NCBI GenBank assembly: GCA_023807065.1
Contig: JAJJLU010000814.1
Coordinates: 1 to 18,013 of the forward strand
Length of the DNA stretch: 18,013 nucleotides
Origin: Isotricha intestinalis
Lineage: Eukaryota > Ciliophora > Litostomatea > Vestibuliferida > Isotrichidae
Reading direction: 5' to 3'
The notes under the pieces were generated by a model that saw nothing but the letters and a program-made list of their open reading frames with translations, was not told the origin of the DNA and ran no database searches. Positions within the stretch are counted from its first letter, which is position 1. The number at the start of each line of letters is the position of its first letter. Below are positions 1-9,362 of this stretch, piece after piece. The position numbers and the translations under genes were made by a program.

Positions 1-14
1 CCCAATCCCCAATC
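1..14. repeat. Telomere-like C-rich repeat at the left end
   Basis: The first 14 bases are CCCAATCCCCAATC, two tandem units of a seven-base CCCCAAT repeat (ATTGGGG on the other strand). They are followed at once by unrelated AT-rich sequence. C-rich strand reading inward from a left end is the orientation of a telomere, and nothing else in this AT-rich window looks like it. Ciliate telomeres are C4A2 or C4A4 variants; a CCCCAAT unit is, from memory only, reported in rumen litostome ciliates. Only two copies are present, so trimming or chance cannot be excluded. Confidence 0.7.
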
Positions 15-128
15 TTCTTTGGATATTATTATTATTATTTAATGTATTAATTATTAAAAATATATTTTTTTCTTCCTTGAATTATTTTATATAATAATAA
101 ACCTAATTGATTTTTCATTTTTATTTAT

Positions 129-683
129 TTATTTTTTTAATTCTTCTTCTTTCAATTTCTTGAAAATTATTTTCATCAATAAAAAAAATATTTGAGAATC
201 ATCATTTCCATTTTCTAAATAAAATCTTCAAAAATATTTCCCAAAATATAGTTTCATGTCATTAGAATAAAGTTTATTTCCTCTATTATTAAAGTTTTCT
301 CTATTTATATTAAAACAAAATAATAGATTACTAAATATTTCATTTTGATAAATATCAAAAAAATCATATTCAAAATTATTTTCTTTTCTTTTCCCTGCAA
401 TTAAATTTTCAATATAATTTGTATTTATTTTTAAAGATTTATAAAAATTTAATAATTTAGGGAAAAAAATCTAACATTAAGGTTTTTTAAAATAAATATA
501 AATTTATTATTTTGTCAAAAAAAGGAATTTTAGATTAATAAAAAATTCATAGTTTGAAAAAATATATCCACAAGAGTTTTTACCTAATATATAAATTATT
601 TTTCAAATTCAATAAATCATATTAGGAATATAAATTATTTTAGTAGAAATAGAAATGCATTTCCTAAGAATATTAAAATATAT
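129..683 (-). pseudogene. Decayed protein gene, family unknown, subtelomeric
   Basis: On the minus strand one frame is open from 470 down to 132 (113 codons, stop TAA at 129-131) with a single TGA at 228-230. The same frame is open upstream from 683 to 510 (58 codons) with two TGAs close together, and the link between them (471-509) carries TAA, TAA, TAA and TAG. Codon third positions are almost all A or T and codon choice resembles the intact genes, which supports past coding. No start codon fits the 470 end. The peptide reads as a mixed, non-repetitive protein (for example FEYDFFDIYQNEIFSNLL), but I do not recognise the family. A small intron between the two pieces is possible, though no clear GT donor is visible beside the stops. 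Confidence 0.45.
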
Positions 684-1190
684 TTATACATTATATTTGG
701 GATTTAAAGTTAAAAATTATTAAATTTTTCTTAAACAATATTAGCATAATCCTATCTTTCACCCTCAACAATTTTTCCTATCAATATTATAACCTTTTTC
801 AAATATTATTTTTTCATTTATAACCAATAATTACTTAAATTTTCTTAATATCTTTATTTTTACATTAATTCTCTTTTAAATTTTCTTTTTCCTTTACAAC
901 ATTTCCATAATTACTTTTAACTTTCCCCTATTTGAATTAATTAATTAAGATTATTTTATTTGAATTCTTAAAAAAGAATAAAATTTAAAAAAATCCCTAT
1001 TCCTTTTAATCCTTAACACTTGAAAAAATCTATATTTAAACCATTATTCATAATATTTAAATGAAAGGAAAAGTTAATATTCAAAAGTAGTTTAAAATAT
1101 TAAACAAGGATTTATTATTATTTGTTTATGAAAAAAAGTATTAATTAATTTTTAAGTTGTATTTTTTATAATAAATTTTTAAATTATTTT
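684..1190. other. AT-rich gap downstream of the TRAPPC8-like gene
   Basis: This is the 3' side of the gene that ends at 1191. I see no open frame of useful length, no RNA gene and no clear repeat. It contains pyrimidine-rich stretches around 740-930 but nothing that I can name. Confidence 0.4.
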
Positions 1191-4100
1191 TTATAAGGTG
1201 ATATAAATTGGATAAGGAAAGTCATCTAAAATTATTGTTGATTTATTTTCTTTTGGTTCTTTTAAATTAATTATATACTCTATTTGATTAATATTTATTC
1301 CATCTTCAAAATCTTCTGTAATGAAATTTATATTTAAAGATTTATTTAATATACACTTAAATATTATTTTATTATCCTCATCAAATTTATTTATTTTATA
1401 TTGAGTTAAACCAATCCAATCAAAATTATGTAAATCTAATTTAACTTGAAAAATAATACTTTTTATATTATCTAAAAAATAATTATAATATTTTGAAAAG
1501 TTATAATTTATAATTAAAGAAATATAATATTCATTATTATTTATTTGCTCTATTTTATTTTCTATATTTAAACATTTTTCGAAAATTGAAGAAAAATATT
1601 GTTCATTATATTGATATTTTTTATCTGAATCAGAATAAATTAAATCATTACAATAAACAAAAGTTTTAATATCTGAAAAATTGCTAATCATATTAAAAAA
1701 GAATAAAAATTTTTTCCTTTTATTAATTAACTTTTCAAAAAATTTCTGAATATTTTTTTTATTATAATCTGCTTTGAAAGGATAATTTTTAATTATATCA
1801 ATATTAAATCTTGTTTTACTTAAATTATTATTTTGTTCAATTGTAATTGTTTTATAAAATTTATCATATTTTTCATTTCCAATTGCATTCCAATCAGAAG
1901 AAGAATTTATACTAAATTGGTTTGAAAACCAAAATTCATTTTCATTTAAAAAACAAATATTATTAAAATTTTCTTTATTATTAATATTCATACTAATTCT
2001 AATTTTTTGTTTATATGTATTTTTATTATATTCTAAAATATTATTTTTAAATGATAAACATACACTTTTAAGTACATTTAAAGTAATAAAAAACCTTTTA
2101 ACTTCAATACTTTCTTTTCTTTCTTCAAATTTAATTAATATGCTTAAGGTTTTACTTCCATGACTTAAAGGAATGATTGGAACATAAATTATATTATTAT
2201 CACTTATATCATCTTCATTATAAACTAATTTAGGATATAAAATATTTTTATCTTCTGATAAAAGATAAATAGTAAATTTGTTCATTTTTATATTTTTATA
2301 TGTGTTAAACATTTGTATTGGAAGAAAATATATTTCATAATTAAATATTGTAACTTCATTTTGATTATTTGCTATTACTATTCTAATATTATTTTCTTGG
2401 GATATTACTTCAAAATAATAATAATTATTATTTAATTTAGGTGTATTTGATAATAAATCATATTTTATTCTTTTTTTATTTTCTAATTGATAATATAAAA
2501 AATTATTATATTCACAATTTAATTGTTTTTTAATTTCTATTGATGAAAAAATTTTGAATGAAATACCAATTAAAGTAAAATTTCCACTTATAATAAATTT
2601 TCCATGTAATAATATAAAATTTTCACTTTGAGATTTTAAATTAATTTTTTTATTTTCTGATAAAAAAATAGTATCATTTGTATTTTCAAATATTAAATTA
2701 ATATCTGTTATATTTATATCAACTGGTAAAACATTTCTGAAAATTATTCTTATAGAAATTAATTCTTCAATATTAATAACGTATTTATTTTTGAAAAAAC
2801 AATATTTTTGAATTTGATTTTTGTTATTAGAAATATAATCAATTAATTTTAGAGAATCAATGTCATTTTTTGAAACAAGAGAATATTTTTCACTTACAGA
2901 TAATTCTTTATATTCATTACAAATTTTTAAAAAATTTGTTGGAAAATTATTTTTTAATATTAATAAATCTTGACTATTGAAAATAATTAAATTATTATCA
3001 ATTTCAGGAATAGAAAAATTTTCAATGATTATATTTTTCCCTTGACAAATTTTAATTAATTCATTAAATACAAACATAATTTGCTTAGTATCTTGCTGAT
3101 TATTATTAAACATATTTTGAGTATTTAATTTACAATTTAAATTTTTATACAATTCAATAAATTTAGAATAAAAATTTATTGTTCCTTCAATATAACCTAA
3201 TTTACTACTTAACAAACCCATATTAAACAATAGTAATTTTTTAATTTTAGAAAAACTTTGATGAATATTATCATTTGGATTTCCATTTAAGGAAAAAATA
3301 TTAAATAAAGAACCTAAAAAATGTAACAAATAAGTATTAGAAATATCAGAATCATTTCTTAAATCTTGAAAATATTTAAATAAATATTGAATAGTATAAT
3401 AAGCAAATTTTCCTAATCTTGGATTATTATCAATTAAACAATAATAACTTAATTTTTCATATATAAGAGGAATTAAAAAATTTATTTTAGAATTATATAA
3501 ATTCGGCGTTGAATCAAGAATTAATTTTTCCATTCCTTTTATATTTAAACATTCCATCATTCTAATTGAAATGAATAAAGCTCTAAAAGCTCCGATTTCG
3601 TTTTTCATTATATTTAAATATTTTATAAAAACTGAGTTTTCTACTTTTTTTTTTTGCTTTTTTGATTTTATAAATTCTATTATATTTTTTAATTGAATTA
3701 ATGATATTTCAAAAGTAGGTTTTTTATCTTTTATTTTTTCCAATAATTTTTCTAAAGTATTTAAAGAATTTTTATAATCTTTTATATAAAATTGATATAT
3801 TGTTAAAATATACATTTTTTTTTCTAATTTTGTTAACACATGATTATTACTTTTTTTATTGTCTTTGTCATCAAATCCAAAAAGATTTTTTTTTTTTTGA
3901 ATATAAGAATCATATTCATTAATTACATCTATAATTCTTTTTATAAAAGCATTTTGAAAAAAATCCTTTAAAGCAATTTTAATAGAACTTAATTCAGAAA
4001 CTTTCATATATTTTCCTCTTATTATTTTAGAACTATTCTTAGAATAAATTTCAATAGGATGAATATATTTAATAAAATAATCAATATTATTTTTTTCAGC

Positions 4101-4835
4101 TTCTTCTTTAGAATTAGTGTTAATATCAAAATGAAAAACTGGATAACTATAAAATTTTTGTCTATAAGAATTCATTTTTGTTTGAATTAGATTATAATCA
4201 GAAATATAATTTTCAGAATTTTTATCATTTAATAATAAAATTAAAGGATTATGTATATTATCATAAATATTTTGATTTAAAAGATTTGGTTCTTGTTCTA
4301 ATTTTATTTTATTTATTATTAAAGGATCATCATTAATATCACATAAAAAAATAAATAAAAAAGGTTGTTGATAATATTCTTTACTATCAAAAAAACAATA
4401 TTCAAAAATTAATTTTTCTATTTCATTATAATATCTAAAAGAATAATTATTTAATTTACTTAAAGTAGCTTCAATATTATTTTTATCTACATGAATATCA
4501 TATATATCAAATAAAGGAATATTATTAGGATGTTTTAAACAATTATTTATTAAATCATTTATTTTAATTTTTTGAACTTTAAAATTTTCAGCATCATAAA
4601 AATCTATTTTAAAATCTTTTATTATATTATTATAATTTGCATTTCCATTTATTTGAAAATTCATTGTTGTTCCTCTTAAATCACCAAAAGGACGAAGAAA
4701 TTGACTTGGAGTTAAATTATTTTTTAATAATATATTTTTAGCATTTTGAGATGAATATACTATTCCACATGGCAGCAATATATTTGATATCCAATTATAA
4801 AAATACTCTTCTTTTGGCTCTTCAGAATAATTCAT
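1191..4835 (-). CDS. TRAPPC8/Trs85-like TRAPPIII complex subunit
   Basis: The protein has 1214 residues and no introns; it starts at ATG 4833-4835 and stops at TAA 1191-1193. The N-terminus matches the TRAPPC8/Trs85 pattern: 'LPCGIVYSSQNAKNIL' (about 21-36), then 'LTPSQFLRPFGDLRG' (41-55), like the conserved FxELLxPF segment. Residues about 274-320 (GKYMKVSELSSIKIALKDFF onward to an NLFG end) match the segment after the longin-like region that reads roughly 'LTxxDxxxIxxFIxEF' in the family. A helical TPR-like middle (about 335-580) and a beta-rich C-terminal half follow, as in TRAPPC8. In other eukaryotes TRAPPIII is an exchange factor for Rab1/Ypt1 in ER-Golgi traffic and autophagy. Length is close to the animal protein (about 1,400 residues). 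The family call comes from recalled motifs, not a search; Trs120/TRAPPC9 is the less likely alternative. Confidence 0.82.
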   Translation of the reverse strand: MNYSEEPKEEYFYNWISNILLPCGIVYSSQNAKNILLKNNLTPSQFLRPFGDLRGTTMNFQINGNANYNNIIKDFKIDFYDAENFKVQKIKINDLINNCLKHPNNIPLFDIYDIHVDKNNIEATLSKLNNYSFRYYNEIEKLIFEYCFFDSKEYYQQPFLFIFLCDINDDPLIINKIKLEQEPNLLNQNIYDNIHNPLILLLNDKNSENYISDYNLIQTKMNSYRQKFYSYPVFHFDINTNSKEEAEKNNIDYFIKYIHPIEIYSKNSSKIIRGKYMKVSELSSIKIALKDFFQNAFIKRIIDVINEYDSYIQKKKNLFGFDDKDNKKSNNHVLTKLEKKMYILTIYQFYIKDYKNSLNTLEKLLEKIKDKKPTFEISLIQLKNIIEFIKSKKQKKKVENSVFIKYLNIMKNEIGAFRALFISIRMMECLNIKGMEKLILDSTPNLYNSKINFLIPLIYEKLSYYCLIDNNPRLGKFAYYTIQYLFKYFQDLRNDSDISNTYLLHFLGSLFNIFSLNGNPNDNIHQSFSKIKKLLLFNMGLLSSKLGYIEGTINFYSKFIELYKNLNCKLNTQNMFNNNQQDTKQIMFVFNELIKICQGKNIIIENFSIPEIDNNLIIFNSQDLLILKNNFPTNFLKICNEYKELSVSEKYSLVSKNDIDSLKLIDYISNNKNQIQKYCFFKNKYVINIEELISIRIIFRNVLPVDINITDINLIFENTNDTIFLSENKKINLKSQSENFILLHGKFIISGNFTLIGISFKIFSSIEIKKQLNCEYNNFLYYQLENKKRIKYDLLSNTPKLNNNYYYFEVISQENNIRIVIANNQNEVTIFNYEIYFLPIQMFNTYKNIKMNKFTIYLLSEDKNILYPKLVYNEDDISDNNIIYVPIIPLSHGSKTLSILIKFEERKESIEVKRFFITLNVLKSVCLSFKNNILEYNKNTYKQKIRISMNINNKENFNNICFLNENEFWFSNQFSINSSSDWNAIGNEKYDKFYKTITIEQNNNLSKTRFNIDIIKNYPFKADYNKKNIQKFFEKLINKRKKFLFFFNMISNFSDIKTFVYCNDLIYSDSDKKYQYNEQYFSSIFEKCLNIENKIEQINNNEYYISLIINYNFSKYYNYFLDNIKSIIFQVKLDLHNFDWIGLTQYKINKFDEDNKIIFKCILNKSLNINFITEDFEDGININQIEYIINLKEPKENKSTIILDDFPYPIYITL

Positions 4836-5532
4836 TTTGAGATATTTTCTTTTTTTTATTTTTTTATTTAATAATTTAAAGTAATTTGTATTTAAAATTT
4901 TATTAAATTTGAAATAAAAAATTTATTTATTTTTTTATCTTCTTAATTTATTTATTTTCTATTTTTTCTTCAATTTATTTTTTGTAGAAAAAGATTATTG
5001 AAGTTGAAATAGTTTTTAGTTTAAAAAACAAACAACCATTTAAATGACCAAATCTTTTGATTCAATTTCAAATCAATGAAGTGAATAAGTGGTAAAATTT
5101 AAATCCCAAAAAAAATACTTTGATAAATAAATTTATTTTTTCTGGCTTTTTAAAGGTTTTTTATTTCTTATTTTTGATTGTGTTTTTTAATTAGGAAAAC
5201 AGTTTAATTTATTATTTATTTTAATAAGAATAATAAAAAGGAAATAAATGAAATTAATTGAACCAAATTTTAGAAATATAAAATATTTCATAAATAATAA
5301 TAATATATATGATTCAATTAAAAAAATTTGGATATTTATATTCTTTAAAATATAAAGTATTTTCATTTGGTTTTTTCAATATTGCTTTTCTATTAATATT
5401 TTATTTTTTTTTTGCTTTTTTTTATTATATTTTCTTTTGTTTTAAATAAAATAAGTTTTAATTAAAATTTTATTTTTCTAATAAATTATTTATTCTAATT
5501 TATTTTTTTATAGATGTTTAATAATATATAAT
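4836..5532. other. Upstream region of the TRAPPC8-like gene; no clear gene
   Basis: About 700 bases separate the TRAPPC8-like start from the next relic and should hold that gene's promoter. On the plus strand an ATG at 5248 opens 35 codons to TAA at 5353-5355, and the same frame reads from ATG 5044 to about 5445 with seven in-frame stops (one TGA, six TAA). It could be a heavily decayed gene, but the quality is near what AT-rich noise gives, so I do not call it. Confidence 0.3.
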
Positions 5533-6228
5533 TTATTTCAAAAAGTAGTTTTTTAAATCATAAACATAATATTTTGCTTTTTTTTCAATTTCATTTATTC
5601 TTCAAAGTATGTTTAAATGTTATAAAAGTATAATCAATACAACAATTATTTCTAAATTGTTCCTTTGATAATATATCCAAAATTAATTTATTATTGAATA
5701 AAAAATAAAAAAAGTCTAAATAATATATTTAAAAGTATATTACACTAGATTTCTATAAAATAATATTGTAAACAATTATTATATAAATTAAATAAGGTAT
5801 CATTAAAAATCAATGAGAAATATTAGAAGTAGTAACACCTGAAAGCTCAAATCAAAAGAAGAAAATATAATAAGTTTCTTCATAAGAGGCAAAAATATTT
5901 AATAATAATAATATATTAACTATTCCAGGTATAAGAATAATAGAAAGAAATTTAATAAAAACTCCAATAAATAAAGCAATTAAATACTTTTGAAAGAAAA
6001 AACTTGGATTATCTTCGTTAATATGTGTAACTAAAACACATATTGAATTTGGTAATATTACAAAAAGTATTATTATTATATCAGAATATCAGTAATTGAG
6101 AAATTATCACTCAAATTATTATTATTTAATAAATGATATAATATATTTCCTAAAGGTTCTATTTTCAAAATAAAAATGCATTGTTTTTCTTTTTTAAACT
6201 GAATTTTTAGAATTAAATTTGCATTATT
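5533..6228 (-). pseudogene. Decayed multi-pass membrane protein gene
   Basis: A minus-strand relic in at least three pieces. Piece one (6228-6079, 50 clean codons) includes 'KIEPLGNILYHLLNNNNL' and ends at TAA TAA. A one-base frame change near 6080-6090 leads into a frame running to about 5594 (165 codons) with only TGA at 5852 and 5810, TAG at 5753, TAA at 5729, and then TGA at 5591. A last piece ends at TAA 5533. The long piece encodes several hydrophobic spans, such as 'IIIILFVILPNSICVLVTH' and 'LIALFIGVFIKFLSIILI', so a polytopic membrane protein is likely. Roughly 16 stops would be expected by chance in 165 AT-rich codons. Both inner TGAs fall in aromatic settings that suit Trp. The family was not identified. 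Confidence 0.55.
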
Positions 6229-6314
6229 TTATAAAATTTAAATATTATATTATTTATAAATAAAATAATTTACTATTTTTATATGAATTTAAGAAAATTC
6301 TATTGTTAATACTT

Positions 6315-8291
6315 TTAAATATTTTGATTACTAATTCCTTCCATAAAAGAATTAATGAAATCAACTTCTTCAAAATTTAAATGAAATCTTTCTTTTAAAG
6401 CATATTTAATATAAGAAATATCTTTTTTACTAAATAATTCAAACTTAGCTTTTTTCAAAGTAATTTCGATAATTTTTTCAAAAATTTCATAATATTTTCT
6501 TAATTTAATAATACCTTGAACAATTAAACTTTGGAAAAAATAAAACATTCCACTTTCATTTAAATCCATTAAAGCATATAATTCTTTTGGAAGTTTAAAA
6601 ATTTCCATTGCTTTATTATTATTTGTACTTAATGAATAACCAAAAGAATCAGGTATAATTATTCCAATATTATTTAATTTTAAATTTTCAAATGAATTTA
6701 AATTATTATTTATTATATAATTAAAAAGACAATTTGATGCTAAATTTTCTATATAATTTTTTTGAGCTTCTTCAAAATTATTAAAAAAGAAACTTCTATA
6801 AAAATCATTTATATTTCTATATTTCTTTATTATATCATTTCTTATTTTTTCAATACTAATAAAATTTTGTAATTCATTTATTTGTTCTTCTAAACAAAAA
6901 TAACTTGATATAGGAATTATTTCTTTTTCATATAATGATAAATTTAATTCTTTTTCTTTTTCAAATATTTTATTAAATATTATTTTTAATTGATTTATTA
7001 ATATATATCCACTACTTTCTTCTTTAAAATTTAAATTAAATGTTTTAATTGTTAAAGATTTAAATTTTTTAAAATTACTTGATAATTTAATATAATCAAT
7101 ATTATATTTCTCTTCAAATGGATTATAAATTAAACTTTCATTATTATTATCTTTTAAACTACAATTTAATTTCTTTGAATTTTTTAAATTAAAATTATAA
7201 ACAGAATAATTTTCTTTTTCTTTTGAATTATTTTTTTGAAAAGATTTATTAGTTAAAAAATCCCAAAATTTACATTCAGCAATTTTAACACATTCAAAAG
7301 TAATATAAATATCAAAATTAAAAAAATCAATTTCATTTTCATTTTTCTGAAAAATAATTTTTGAAAAATCTAATAAAATATTTACAATAATTAAACTACT
7401 TTGAATATCACAAGAATCTTCATTTGAAGGAAGAATAAATCCTCTAAATAAATTTTTAATATCACAATCAAAAATTCTTTTTATTTGATTTACATATTTA
7501 TATATATTTTGAATTTTATGATTTAATTTTCTTAAAATTTCTATAAATTCAATTTGAATATCTTCAATTGTTAAATTCTTTCTTTCTAATTCTTTTTCTT
7601 GTTTCAAATTTCTTATTATTTGAGAAATTTTTCTTGGAATTTCATATATTTCTTTATAAAAAGATTTATTTATTTGATAACATTTATTTAAGTATTTATA
7701 TTTAAATTTTTCCTCTGAAAAAGTATTATTAAAATATTTTTCATATCTAAATTTTATTAATCTTTTAAATTCTATTTTTTTTAAAAAATCTTTTATTCTA
7801 ATTTGATTAGTTGAATTAAGCATTATTGAATTTAAAAAATAAAATATTTTTAATCCTAAAGAAGGATTATTTAAAGAAAGATAAATTAAATAATTTTCAA
7901 GAGAATAAATAATTTCAGTTTTATTTAAATAAATAAATATTATTTGAGGAAGATAAAAAATTGCTTTTTCTTTATATTCATCTTCATATAATTTATTTAC
8001 TAAAATATCTATTATTGAAACTTCATCTTTTGTATCTAAATAAAATAATAATAAATTAATATCAAATACCACTTTTCCTGAAATTAATTCATATAAACTT
8101 CCCAAATTATTTTTATTTTCTTTTTTTATAAATATTATATTTTTTCCAATATTTTTAATGATTTGAATATTATTATTTTTACTTTTAAATTTTAACTTTT
8201 TTTCAGAATTCATTTTTTTCAACTTTTTTTCCTTTTTTCCACTTATATAATCATCAAATGAATATTTCCTATAAATAAAATTATTTTTCAT
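6315..8291 (-). CDS. PI4-kinase III beta-like protein, predicted catalytically dead
   Basis: The protein has 658 residues, ATG at 8289-8291 and TAA at 6315-6317. Residues about 66-160 resemble the PI4KB/Pik1 lipid-kinase-unique helical domain: 'SGKVVFDINLLLFYLDTKDE' then 'FYLPQIIFIYLNKTE', where animal PI4KB has 'YLPQLLNMYI'. After a family-typical variable stretch, 'NPFEEKYN' (390-397) marks the N-lobe start. The C-lobe is well preserved: 'FKLPKELYALMDLNESGMF' (565-583), 'LIVQGIIKLRK' (589-599) and 'LKERFHLNFEEV' (632-643), matching PI4KB 'LKERFHMSMTEE'. The catalytic parts are not preserved. The GDDLRQE segment is replaced near 418-427, the DRHNGN loop reads NNNLNSFENLKL (528-539), and DFG reads DSFG (548-551). 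The family makes PI4P at the Golgi; this member probably does not. It is shorter than animal PI4KB (about 800) and close to a reduced core. An unseen intron is unlikely because the frame is continuous. Confidence 0.8.
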   Translation of the reverse strand: MKNNFIYRKYSFDDYISGKKEKKLKKMNSEKKLKFKSKNNNIQIIKNIGKNIIFIKKENKNNLGSLYELISGKVVFDINLLLFYLDTKDEVSIIDILVNKLYEDEYKEKAIFYLPQIIFIYLNKTEIIYSLENYLIYLSLNNPSLGLKIFYFLNSIMLNSTNQIRIKDFLKKIEFKRLIKFRYEKYFNNTFSEEKFKYKYLNKCYQINKSFYKEIYEIPRKISQIIRNLKQEKELERKNLTIEDIQIEFIEILRKLNHKIQNIYKYVNQIKRIFDCDIKNLFRGFILPSNEDSCDIQSSLIIVNILLDFSKIIFQKNENEIDFFNFDIYITFECVKIAECKFWDFLTNKSFQKNNSKEKENYSVYNFNLKNSKKLNCSLKDNNNESLIYNPFEEKYNIDYIKLSSNFKKFKSLTIKTFNLNFKEESSGYILINQLKIIFNKIFEKEKELNLSLYEKEIIPISSYFCLEEQINELQNFISIEKIRNDIIKKYRNINDFYRSFFFNNFEEAQKNYIENLASNCLFNYIINNNLNSFENLKLNNIGIIIPDSFGYSLSTNNNKAMEIFKLPKELYALMDLNESGMFYFFQSLIVQGIIKLRKYYEIFEKIIEITLKKAKFELFSKKDISYIKYALKERFHLNFEEVDFINSFMEGISNQNI

Positions 8292-8470
8292 TTTTCAAAA
8301 GAAAATAAATTTAAAATAAAAAAATAATTAAATGTCAAAATCAAAAAATTAAAATGTTTTATTCGTAAATATAAAATTTTAATAGGAGAACGACCAATTT
8401 TTTTCTGATATAAATAGATAACAATTCATATTTCCAAAAAATATTATTTAATTTATTTCTATAATATTTA

Positions 8471-8858
8471 AATCAGATTCTCTATATTTAATTCTTCAAT
8501 ATTAGGACAAATTACTTTTATTTAATAATTTGATTTAATTCTGAAATAGATGTGCTTAATATTTTTAAATCATTGAATTTTGATTTTAATTAAATATTTA
8601 ACAAAATCTTCATGAATATTCTTGAATCCAGAGAATTAATATTAATTTTTCGATAAAAGTAAATATGATTTTAAAATTTTTCAAAATTTATCTATTTAAA
8701 ATCAATTTCTTGATTTTTTATTATATCCTAACTTTAATAAAGATTTCCAAATTAAGTGAGGTTTATTATTAGTAATCATAATAAAGATTAATAAAATTAT
8801 TGTATGTTAAAATTTTATCTTCTTTTAAATTAATTATACAAAAATTACTTTTCATCAT
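8471..8858 (-). pseudogene. Decayed leucine-rich-repeat gene fragment
   Basis: The minus strand carries short coding-like pieces in shifting frames. An ATG at 8856-8858 opens 29 codons to TAA 8769-8771; a second frame reads 'NNKPHLIWKSLLKLGYNKK' just below it; 'NDLKILSTSISELNQIIK' ends at TAA 8518-8520; and 'VICPNIEELNIENLI' ends at TAA 8468-8470. The last two have the L-x-x-L spacing and the 'CPNIEEL' signature common in leucine-rich repeats. Intervening stops include TGA, TAA and several frame changes. Codon third positions are A/T-rich as in the intact genes. It lies upstream of the PI4K-like gene, whose promoter must sit in or before it. Confidence 0.4.
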
Positions 8859-8934
8859 TATATATTAATATTTCTAGAATAATACAAAATAGTGAATTTT
8901 ATTTATTTATTCATTTTCTGAAAATAAAATAAAA

Positions 8935-9108
8935 ATGAAATTAAATGTTTTAAGTGATTCTCTGTTAATGTTCTATTTTTGATATATTATTCTTTGAATT
9001 ACCTTATTAATTTTTAATTGAAATTTCCTTTTTTTTGAAATAAATGAAAATAATCCTTGAATATTCTATTTTGCAAATATACATTATATTGAAATCAATT
9101 ATATATAA
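8935..9108 (+). pseudogene. Short membrane-protein frame interrupted only by TGA
   Basis: From ATG 8935-8937 to TAA 9106-9108 there are 57 codons with no TAA or TAG but four in-frame TGAs, at 8980, 8995, 9019 and 9058. If each TGA is read as Trp the product is a hydrophobic peptide, beginning MKLNVLSDSLLMFYF and containing 'FFEINENNP'. The relic at 5533-6228 contains 'HINEDNPSFFF', so the two may be fragments of the same membrane-protein family, here on the opposite strand. The stretch is short, the motif match is five or six residues, and chance cannot be ruled out. It sits 254 bases upstream of the kinesin start. Confidence 0.3.
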
Positions 9109-9362
9109 AAAAGAAAATAATATTTTCTTTCTTTAAATTTAAAATTATTGAAAAATTTCTAAAATTTTTGAAAATAAAAAAAAATCAATTAATATTCAAC
9201 AACTTTTATTCAATTTTTGAAAAATAAATTATTTTTCATGCTATTCCAAAATTCACCACTAAAAAATTATTTTTTCACATATAAAAACAATAACCAAATA
9301 ATTTTCCAATTTAAAAATATAATTTTTTTTTATTAATTTTTATTTCTTTATATAAATTTAAT
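9109..9362 (+). promoter_or_regulatory. Probable promoter and 5' leader of the kinesin gene
   Basis: This is the remaining space before the kinesin ATG at 9363. It ends in a T-rich run and 'ATATAAATTTAAT' immediately before the ATG. In this composition a TATA-like string has no weight by itself, so only position supports a regulatory role. Confidence 0.3.

Noticed and set aside
5044..5445. Plus-strand frame from ATG 5044 with seven in-frame stops and a hydrophobic end
   Set aside because: The stop density is only modestly below chance for this composition, and the hydrophobic part comes from poly-T runs.
6089..6091. Third TGA-as-Trp candidate in the membrane-protein relic
   Set aside because: The neighbouring frame (6079-6228) reads cleanly through this site, so the TGA is out of the likely coding frame and was not counted.
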